The position numbers and the translations under genes were made by a program. A DNA stretch of 15,576 nucleotides from RGIG426 sp045600765 (GTDB lineage Bacteria > Bacillota > Clostridia > Oscillospirales > Acutalibacteraceae): assembly GCA_045600765.1 (NCBI GenBank), contig JAZRYM010000023.1, positions 1 to 15,576 on the forward strand. Direction: 5' to 3'. Under the pieces are notes generated by a model that worked only from the letters and a program-made list of their open reading frames with translations, was not told where the DNA came from and did no database searches. Positions 6,186-12,095 of the stretch are shown in pieces. Every line of letters starts with the position of its first letter. Position 1 is the first letter of the stretch.

Positions 6186-7430
6186 ATGAACAAGTATCTG
6201 GAGTACCAAAACTACCTCAAAGAGTATCCGAGCGCAGACGGTTATTTCGGTGAGTACGGCGGTCGCTATCTGACCCCGGAACTGACCAAAGCGATGGAGG
6301 AAGTGGAAACCGCTTACCGCACCATCTGCCACAGCGCGCAATTTATCAACGAACTGCGCCGCATCCGCAAGGAATTTCAAGGCCGTCCCACCCCGGTGTA
6401 CCATTGCGAGCGGTTGTCCCGCTTGCTCGGCGGTCAAACGCAGATTTACTTAAAACGCGAGGATTTGAACCATTCCGGCGCGCACAAACTCAACCATTGT
6501 ATGGGCGAGGGTCTTCTTGCCAAATATATGGGTAAGAAAAAAATCATCGCCGAGACGGGTGCCGGTCAACACGGCGTGGCGCTCGCCACCGCCGCCGCCT
6601 ATTTCGGGCTGGAATGTGACATCTATATGGGCGAGGTGGACATCGAAAAGCAAGCGCCCAACGTGACACGGATGAAACTGCTCGGCGCGAACGTCGTGCC
6701 CGTTTCCAAAGGTCTCAAAACGCTGAAAGAAGCGGTGGACGCCGCGTTTGACGCCTATCTCAACGAATACGACGACACCATCTACTGCATCGGTTCGGTG
6801 CTCGGGCCGCACCCGTTCCCCATGATGGTGCGCGATTTTCAGCTGTGCATCGGTGAGGAAGCGCGCGAACAGTTTGTCGGTATGACGGGACTTCTCCCCG
6901 ACGCGGTGGTTGCCTGCGTGGGCGGCGGTTCCAACTCGATTGGTATGTTCTTGCCGTTTATCGCCGACCCGGTGGAAATTTACGGTGTCGAACCGCTCGG
7001 CAAGGGCGACGGCATCGGACAGCACGCCGCCTCGATGGCGTACGGCACCAAAGGCCGTCTGCACGGTTTTGACAGCATCCTGCTGCAAAACCAGAAAGTG
7101 GGCGAACCCGACCCCGTCTACTCGGTGGCGAGCGGGCTCGATTATCCCGGTGTCGGCCCGGAGCACGCCTTTTTGCACGACAAAGGCCGCGTCAACTACA
7201 TCACCGCGCTGGACGACGAGGCGATGGAAGCGTTCTTCCTGCTCTGCCGCTACGAGGGCATCATCCCCGCGATTGAGAGTTCCCACGCGCTCGCGGGCGC
7301 AATCAAACTCGCGCGCGAGGGCAAGCACGCTTCGGTGCTCGTCAACCTCTCCGGCCGCGGCGACAAAGACATCGACTACGTGGTGGAACACTACGGCACG
7401 GGCGAGGAATTTTTGAAAAATCTCAAATAA
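6186..7430 (+). CDS. trpB: Tryptophan synthase beta chain
   Basis: A cytosolic PLP enzyme that condenses L-serine with indole to make L-tryptophan. The 414-residue protein is of normal family length. The Schiff-base lysine is K101 in HSGAHKLNH, the catalytic glutamate is E123 in AETGAGQHG, the PLP phosphate loop is VGGGSN (245-250), and the C-terminal signature is NLSGRGDKD (387-395). AAGGAG lies 9 bases before ATG 6186. A UGG T-box precedes it, which independently supports the assignment. There is no trpA or other trp gene nearby: a terminator follows and the next genes run the other way. The protein therefore either pairs with a distant TrpA or salvages free indole on its own. Confidence 0.97.
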   Translation: MNKYLEYQNYLKEYPSADGYFGEYGGRYLTPELTKAMEEVETAYRTICHSAQFINELRRIRKEFQGRPTPVYHCERLSRLLGGQTQIYLKREDLNHSGAHKLNHCMGEGLLAKYMGKKKIIAETGAGQHGVALATAAAYFGLECDIYMGEVDIEKQAPNVTRMKLLGANVVPVSKGLKTLKEAVDAAFDAYLNEYDDTIYCIGSVLGPHPFPMMVRDFQLCIGEEAREQFVGMTGLLPDAVVACVGGGSNSIGMFLPFIADPVEIYGVEPLGKGDGIGQHAASMAYGTKGRLHGFDSILLQNQKVGEPDPVYSVASGLDYPGVGPEHAFLHDKGRVNYITALDDEAMEAFFLLCRYEGIIPAIESSHALAGAIKLAREGKHASVLVNLSGRGDKDIDYVVEHYGTGEEFLKNLK

Positions 7431-7445
7431 AACCAAAAAACAGCA

Positions 7446-7487
7446 AAAGAGCCGCACGCACGGGAATGTTCCCGCGTGCGGCTCTTT
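7446..7487. terminator. Bidirectional terminator between trpB and the convergent operon
   Basis: A long stem AAAGAGCCGCACGC-GGGAA pairs with TTCCC-GCGTGCGGCTCTTT, with a two-base AC bulge and a TG loop. T-rich tracts lie on both sides. It is 16 bases past the trpB stop codon and about 20 bases past the stop of the convergent gene. Confidence 0.9.
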
Positions 7488-7507
7488 CTTTTTCCTTTTT
7501 CGGCAAA

Positions 7508-7903
7508 TCACACCGCCACTTCGCCATCCATCGTGGCGGCAATTTTGTTGAGCGCGCGGCGGTAAGCGGCAAACACACAACCCCGCTCGCGGCAAAGGCG
7601 CACGCAAATGGCATCCCACGGCTCGGCGCACAGATAGCGCAGGCGCAACACCCGCCGTTCAAGCGACGTCAGCGTGGGCGTTTCGTGAATGAGTTTGCCC
7701 ACCGTGCGGCGTGCCGTCACCAAATCGGCAAACAGTGCGTCTATGCGAGCGGACAACTCCTTTTCCTCCGGAAACCCGAGAGAGGCGATGTCCGAGCGCT
7801 CCTCCGTCAGTTCGGTCAGCAAAATCGCCTTTTCAATGCACGGTGACAACCGTTCTTTGGCGCGTTGCCCGTCGGCAGACAGCGCTTGATACTTCCTCGC
7901 CAC
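7508..7903 (-). CDS. Small protein with a sigma-region-4-like helix-turn-helix
   Basis: A 131-residue protein. The N-terminal half is charged and helical. The C-terminal part (about 80-120) reads LERRVLRLRYL, WDAICVRLCRERGCV, AAYRRALNKIA, which is the spacing of a sigma-70 region 4 helix-turn-helix as found in phage late-gene activators and small sigma-like regulators of Clostridia (DUF1492/ArpU type). The start is GTG 7903, with AGGAGG 9 bases upstream; the frame is open further up but overlaps the previous gene. One base separates it from the stop of the zinc-ribbon gene, so the two are coupled. No other phage genes are present, so it may be a domesticated or stranded regulator. The family call is from pattern only. 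Confidence 0.65.
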   Translation of the reverse strand: MARKYQALSADGQRAKERLSPCIEKAILLTELTEERSDIASLGFPEEKELSARIDALFADLVTARRTVGKLIHETPTLTSLERRVLRLRYLCAEPWDAICVRLCRERGCVFAAYRRALNKIAATMDGEVAV

Positions 7904-7904
7904 G

Positions 7905-8099
7905 TTACATCGCCTCCTGTTTCGTTCCACAGCGACGGCATTCATCCACGCAATCGGAGCAAACGGGCTCGCCGTCAATCAAAAAATATACGTCCTCAAA
8001 AATCGGTTCATCACACCACGCGCAAATTAAGCGCGTTTTATCCACCGGCGCGTTGGGACACCCCGAACGGCACGGGCTTTCGTTACACAATTCACACAT
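7905..8099 (-). CDS. Small Cys-rich zinc-ribbon-like protein
   Basis: A 64-residue protein with ten cysteines. CxxC pairs are at 2/5, 26/29, 47/50 and 54/57, plus C10 and C14. The arrangement C26-x2-C29, 17 residues, C47-x2-C50 is that of a treble-clef or LIM-like zinc site, and the outer cysteines could form a second site. ATG 8099 has GAGGAA about 8 bases upstream and sits about 40 bases from a consensus promoter. It is the first gene of a two-gene unit with the helix-turn-helix protein. Zinc ribbons of this size occur in phage and small regulatory proteins; I cannot assign a function. Confidence 0.75.
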   Translation of the reverse strand: MCELCNESPCRSGCPNAPVDKTRLICAWCDEPIFEDVYFLIDGEPVCSDCVDECRRCGTKQEAM

Positions 8100-8146
8100 T
8101 GTATCGGTTCCTCATTTCCAAAAATTTCTTCCTCGAGGTTGCCTGC

Positions 8147-8175
8147 ATTATAACATAATCCGCCGAAAATGTCAA
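8147..8175 (-). promoter_or_regulatory. Promoter of the zinc-ribbon/HTH operon
   Basis: TTGACA (8175-8170) and TATAAT (8152-8147) on the minus strand, both perfect, spaced 17 bases. A CCTCGAGG palindrome lies just downstream of the expected start (8131-8138) and could be an operator. Confidence 0.92.
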
Positions 8176-8396
8176 TAATTTTTGTGAGTATCATCGACAA
8201 TATAAGAACAAAACACGCCGATTTTCCCGCAAAGGGATTGTGCTTTACAGAGTGAAAAGCCTTGATGTTATTGATGATGTTTTTTCGCTCCCTTTTTCTT
8301 CCTTTTCTTTTTATTCTCAATATGTGACAAGGAAACAAGCGGTTTTTATGTCAATATTCTCGGCAATTCGTTTCAAGAACGTCGAAATCGGTCGAA
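8176..8396. other. Spacer without a recognisable gene
   Basis: AT-rich, unlike the flanking genes. Short frames here lack ribosome sites or overlap the zinc-ribbon gene in another phase. A pyrimidine-rich run (about 8280-8315) is the only compositional oddity. No convincing plus-strand promoter was found. Confidence 0.5.
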
Positions 8397-8428
8397 AAAA
8401 GACGGTCGGAAAAATCCGACCGTCTTTT
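8397..8428 (-). terminator. Terminator of the murD operon
   Basis: AAAAGACGGTCGGA (8397-8410) pairs with TCCGACCGTCTTTT (8415-8428). On the minus strand the stem is followed by further T and lies about 100 bases beyond the last stop codon of the operon. It is nearly symmetrical and could act in both directions. Confidence 0.82.
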
Positions 8429-8457
8429 GAAAAATTTTACACTTGTTTCAAATGATT

Positions 8458-8488
8458 TTGTAGGGGACGGTGCCCTCGACGTCCCTTT
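8458..8488. repeat. GC-rich interspersed palindromic repeat, copy 4
   Basis: TTGTAGGGGACGG then TGCCCTCGACGTCCCTTT. It differs from the copy at 478-509 at two positions (C to T and T to C). It sits in the transcribed 3' region between the stop of the PLP-enzyme gene and the operon terminator. Confidence 0.85.
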
Positions 8489-8527
8489 GTAAGATTTTGT
8501 TAGGATGTGCAACGACGCACACACCTC

Positions 8528-9802
8528 TCACACCGTCAGCACGCCGTCGTCCAGCATCGTCTGCGCCGCCAAGAGAACGCCCAATTTACCGGCGTGGAAG
8601 TTGAGCCCGCCCTGCATAAACGCGGCAAACGGCGCGCGAAGCGGCGCATCGGCGGACAGTTCAATGGATGACCCCGCGGTAAACGCGCCCGCCGCCATAA
8701 TCACTTTGGATTCGTAGCCGGGCATCTCGCTCGGTTCGGGCACAACAAACGCATCTATCGGCGCGCCGCGCTGCATTCCGCGACAGAACGAACAGAGCGC
8801 TTCGGGCGACTTGCAAAAGAGCACTTCAATAATATCACCGCGCGGTTCCGTCGGTTTCGGCGATACGTCGTAGCCGAGCAAATCAAACAGCGACGCGGCA
8901 TAGACGGCGGTTTTCATCGCCTCGCCCACCACCTGCGGCGCGTGGAATAAACCCATAAACAATTCGCGGTTGTGCCCGAGCGATGCGCCCACTTCCCGTC
9001 CGAGACCGGGTGTCGTCATCCGCGCGGCGCACAGTTCGACATAGTTCGCCTTGCCGCAAAGATAACCGCCGTTTTGCGCCACCCCGCCACCGGCGTTTTT
9101 GATGAGCGAACCCGCCATCAAATCCGCGCCGATGTCGGTCGGCTCCGTCGTTTCGGCAAACTCGCCGTAGCAGTTATCCACAAACACGCACACGTCGGGC
9201 CGCGCGGCTTTGACAGTATCCACAATCGCCTTGATGTCCGCCACGGTGAGCGAAGGGCGGGTGTTGTACCCGCGCGAACGCTGAATGTGCACCATTTTGA
9301 CACGTTGGTCAAAAAGGGCGGCGGCAATCCCCGCAAGGTCAGGTGTTTGCTCCGCCGTAAGCGGCACTTCCTTGTAATTTACGCCGAACTCTTTAAGCGA
9401 CCCCGCCGCCTCGCGCTTGTGGCCGATAGTGGTTTCGAGTGTGTCATACGGCGCGCCGGTCGCGGCGAGCAAGGTATCACCCGGGCGAAGCACGCCGAAC
9501 AGCGCGATGGTAATCGCGTGAGTGCCGGAGACGATGCTGTGGCGCACGAGCGCATCCTCCGCGCCCATCACCTCCGCAAACACGGCATCGAGCGTATCCC
9601 GTCCGCGGTCGCCGTAACCGTAGCCGGTGGTCGGGACAAAATGGCTCTCGCTGACACGGTGGTTTGCAAAGGCGGCAAGCACCTTTTGCACATTGTATTC
9701 CGCCACCTCGTCGATGTGGTCAAACTGCGGTTTGACCCGCGAAAGCGCCTTGTCCGACAGCGCGGACAGTTTTTCGTCTATTTCAAAAAACGGTGTGTTC
9801 AT
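8528..9802 (-). CDS. PLP enzyme of the aluminium-resistance / methionine gamma-lyase-like family
   Basis: A 424-residue, fold-type I PLP enzyme related to cystathionine/methionine gamma-lyases and matching the Firmicutes family annotated as aluminium resistance protein (YnbB type). Visible landmarks are HFVPTTGYGYGDRGRDTLD (54-72), SGTHA (92-96), the cofactor aspartate in VDNCYGEF (D209) and the Schiff-base lysine in GSLIKNAGGG (K235). Carbon-sulfur lyase activity is plausible from homology; the physiological substrate of this family is not settled. The ATG overlaps the stop of the upstream acetyltransferase (ATGA), with GGGGA about 6 bases before it, so it is the third gene of the murD operon. 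It is followed by a repeat copy and a terminator. Confidence 0.9.
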   Translation of the reverse strand: MNTPFFEIDEKLSALSDKALSRVKPQFDHIDEVAEYNVQKVLAAFANHRVSESHFVPTTGYGYGDRGRDTLDAVFAEVMGAEDALVRHSIVSGTHAITIALFGVLRPGDTLLAATGAPYDTLETTIGHKREAAGSLKEFGVNYKEVPLTAEQTPDLAGIAAALFDQRVKMVHIQRSRGYNTRPSLTVADIKAIVDTVKAARPDVCVFVDNCYGEFAETTEPTDIGADLMAGSLIKNAGGGVAQNGGYLCGKANYVELCAARMTTPGLGREVGASLGHNRELFMGLFHAPQVVGEAMKTAVYAASLFDLLGYDVSPKPTEPRGDIIEVLFCKSPEALCSFCRGMQRGAPIDAFVVPEPSEMPGYESKVIMAAGAFTAGSSIELSADAPLRAPFAAFMQGGLNFHAGKLGVLLAAQTMLDDGVLTV

Positions 9803-10557
9803 ACGTCTTCCCCATTCTTTTTACATAAAAAATCCACTTGACCCCACGCGCCGCAAACGGTAAAACCGAGGTGCTCGTAAAGTGCTTGCGCCGACGGATT
9901 TTTGGCGGCGATATACACCGCTTTGTGCCGCCGTTCCCCCTCGCACGCGAGCGCGGTTACGCACGCGGCGGCATAGCCGCGTTTGCGGTAGGTTTCGTCG
10001 GTACATACGGTGCCGAGCAACCACGCATCATCCGCCTCGGCGACCGTCATGGCGCCGGAAACGGGCTTTTTTCCCTCGCATACCGCCACAAGGCGGCAAC
10101 AATCGCGGCGCAAGCGGTGGCTTACGTCGGCATACCACACGTCATACGGCGGAAGCGCGTCGCCGAATACCCGCGTAGCAAGCGGGTAAAACGCGGCAGG
10201 CACAACCGGCACGGCGTTTCCCGTCGGTGTAAGGTGCGGCGGCGCTTTGAGCACCGCGCCCGTGCGCACGGCAAGTCCGCGCGCGGCAGCGAAGGTCTCC
10301 GCCGTGTCGCGGTCGGTGCGAAGCGACGTCACCTGCGGCGACATCGCGAGAAAGCACAGCGCTTCCTCCGGGTCGTCTCCGGCAAGCAGGGTTGCCGCGC
10401 CATCCAGCAAGGACAACACGCTTCCGTCCTCCCCGCGGTAGACAAGGAAAAACGGCTCCGACAGCCCGTAGGCGGCGATTTGCGCCGCAATACGCACCCC
10501 CGCTTCGCGCGACGTGTCGAGCGCGAGGGTCGATTTATCACGGCACAGTTCAAGCAT
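9799..10557 (-). CDS. GNAT-family N-acetyltransferase
   Basis: A 252-residue protein with a C-terminal GNAT domain. The acetyl-CoA loop is TDETYRKRGYA (187-196), followed by helix AACVTALACEG and the motif-B stretch NPSAQALYEHLGF (220-232). The N-terminal 100 residues resemble nothing I can name and may be a diverged second GNAT-like lobe. The start codon overlaps the end of murD (ATG at 10557, murD TGA at 10552-10550) without a strong ribosome site, implying translational coupling. Its stop overlaps the next start by the ATGA arrangement. The acceptor substrate is unknown; sharing an operon with murD might suggest amino-acid or wall-precursor chemistry, but that is inference. Confidence 0.85.
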   Translation of the reverse strand: MLELCRDKSTLALDTSREAGVRIAAQIAAYGLSEPFFLVYRGEDGSVLSLLDGAATLLAGDDPEEALCFLAMSPQVTSLRTDRDTAETFAAARGLAVRTGAVLKAPPHLTPTGNAVPVVPAAFYPLATRVFGDALPPYDVWYADVSHRLRRDCCRLVAVCEGKKPVSGAMTVAEADDAWLLGTVCTDETYRKRGYAAACVTALACEGERRHKAVYIAAKNPSAQALYEHLGFTVCGAWGQVDFLCKKNGEDV

Positions 10558-11935
10558 CGGGAAGCGCCATGACGAGGAACTTGAACCAGTCGCCCCGCTC
10601 CTCAAAATTCGTATACATATCAAAACTGGCGGATGCGGGCGACATAAAGACAATATCGCCTGCCGCCGCTTGACGGCACGCTTCGTCCACCGCCTCCGCC
10701 ATCGACTCCACCCGCACAATCGGCAGGTCGGAATAGGCACGAATAGCGGTCTCAATCGCGCCCGCCGTCGCACCCACCAAAATGGCGGATTTTACCGTAT
10801 CTTTCGCAACCTCGCCGAGCGGGTCGTAGGGAATGTGCTTATCGTAGCCGCCGGCAATAAGAATAACTTTGCGGTCGAAGGATTTGAGCCCCGCAATCGT
10901 GCGCGACGGGCTGCTTCCAATCGAGTCGTTGTACCATTTCACGCCGCCGCGCACCCGCACAAGTTCGCTGCGGTGCGGCACGCCGCCGAACGTCTTGGCG
11001 TAGTTCACAATCACGTCCACCGGCACTTCGCCCCACGTCGCGGCAATCGCCGCCAAATAGTTTTCGACATTGTGCACACCGGGAATGAGAATATCCGATG
11101 CGCGAAGCACCTCGGTCGTTTCGCCGTCAACCGTCACGCACAGCACGCCGTTTTCGTTCAGCCACGCACCCTCTTGCGGCGCGCGACGCGAAAAGGTGAA
11201 CACCTGCCCCGCCGTGGCGGTTTTTGCAAAGTCGGCGGTCACGTCGTTGTCGGCGTTGAGCACCGCGCGGTCACAAGCGCCCTGATACGCCACCAAGTTG
11301 CGTTTTGCGTCGATGTATTCCTGCATATCGGCGTGCCAGTCGAGGTGGTTCGGCGCGACGTTGGTTACTACCGCGACGTGCGGCGCTTTTTGCATCATCG
11401 TCAACTGAAAACTGGACAGTTCCACCACCGCCACGTCGTCCGGCTCCACCTCGTCAATCAGCGGAAGAAGCGGACGACCGATGTTCCCGCCGAGATGCAC
11501 CGTTTTTCCGGCGGCGGCGAGCAACCCCGCGATAATGGTGGTAGTCGTCGTCTTTCCGTCCGAGCCGGTCACCGCGTAAATCGGTGCGGGAGATAGGTCA
11601 AAAAACAATTCCATTTCGGACGTAACGGGAATCCCCGCTTTGCGCGCCGCTTCAAAGGGCGGCAAATACGGCTTCATTCCGGGCGTGCGCAAAATGAAAT
11701 CCACGTCGGATAGGCTGTCCAAATACGTCTCACCGAGGCAGAGTTTGACTCCTTTTTTCGTAAGCATTTCCGCCACGTCGCCGAGCTGTTCCCACGAGCG
11801 TTTGTCGCAAGCGCGCACCCGCGCACCCGCTTTCAAAAACTGTTCAATTACCGGGCGGTTGTTTTTGCCGATTCCGCAAATCGCCACGGTTTTACCGTTC
11901 ATACTGTCAAAAAAACGCTTGGCTTTCTCATTCAT
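10550..11935 (-). CDS. murD: UDP-N-acetylmuramoyl-L-alanine--D-glutamate ligase
   Basis: MurD adds D-glutamate to UDP-MurNAc-L-Ala with ATP in the cytosol, the second step of the peptidoglycan stem peptide. The 461-residue protein has an N-terminal Rossmann-like domain, the ATP loop GSDGKTTTT (124-132), ELSSFQL (172-178), NVAPNHLDWH (192-201), the likely carbamylated lysine region YIDAKRNL (K211), and the C-terminal ligase domain beginning at GVPHRSELV. ATG 11935 is used because AAGGAG lies 8 bases upstream; the GTG at 11944 would sit on the ribosome site itself. It heads a three-gene operon outside the usual division/cell-wall cluster. The motif normally written NDSKATN reads NDSIGSSP here. 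Confidence 0.95.
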   Translation of the reverse strand: MNEKAKRFFDSMNGKTVAICGIGKNNRPVIEQFLKAGARVRACDKRSWEQLGDVAEMLTKKGVKLCLGETYLDSLSDVDFILRTPGMKPYLPPFEAARKAGIPVTSEMELFFDLSPAPIYAVTGSDGKTTTTTIIAGLLAAAGKTVHLGGNIGRPLLPLIDEVEPDDVAVVELSSFQLTMMQKAPHVAVVTNVAPNHLDWHADMQEYIDAKRNLVAYQGACDRAVLNADNDVTADFAKTATAGQVFTFSRRAPQEGAWLNENGVLCVTVDGETTEVLRASDILIPGVHNVENYLAAIAATWGEVPVDVIVNYAKTFGGVPHRSELVRVRGGVKWYNDSIGSSPSRTIAGLKSFDRKVILIAGGYDKHIPYDPLGEVAKDTVKSAILVGATAGAIETAIRAYSDLPIVRVESMAEAVDEACRQAAAGDIVFMSPASASFDMYTNFEERGDWFKFLVMALPDA

Positions 11936-11959
11936 AGCGCACACTCCTTACTCTTTTCC

Positions 11960-11988
11960 ATTATAGCCGTTTCCCACCGAAAATGCAA
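11960..11988 (-). promoter_or_regulatory. Probable murD operon promoter
   Basis: A perfect TATAAT (11965-11960) with a weak -35, TTGCAT (11988-11983), 17 bases upstream on the minus strand. The leader would be about 18 bases, just enough for the AAGGAG site at 11949-11944. Confidence 0.65.
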
Positions 11989-12036
11989 CGAAAAATGCGG
12001 AAAATCCCGTATTTTTTCGCACACGTCAAAGTGCAA

Positions 12037-12071
12037 AACCCCCTTCGGCTTTTAACAAGCCAAAGGGGGTT
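12037..12071 (-). terminator. Terminator of the dockerin-protein gene
   Basis: AACCCCCTTCGGCTT (12037-12051) pairs with AAGCCAAAGGGGGTT (12057-12071) with one mismatch. It lies 25 bases past the stop codon. The T tail on the minus strand is short (TTTTG). Confidence 0.8.
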
Positions 12072-12095
12072 CTTCTTTATGCTGTTAATCGGGAA

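Noticed and set aside
6450..7631. Long minus-strand frame opposite trpB
   Set aside because: It is a shadow of the GC-rich trpB codons. It has no plausible start signal and its translation resembles no protein family.
8240..8455. A 71-codon plus-strand frame in the spacer
   Set aside because: It starts at GTG with a GGGA only two bases away, runs through the terminator hairpin and has no recognisable features.
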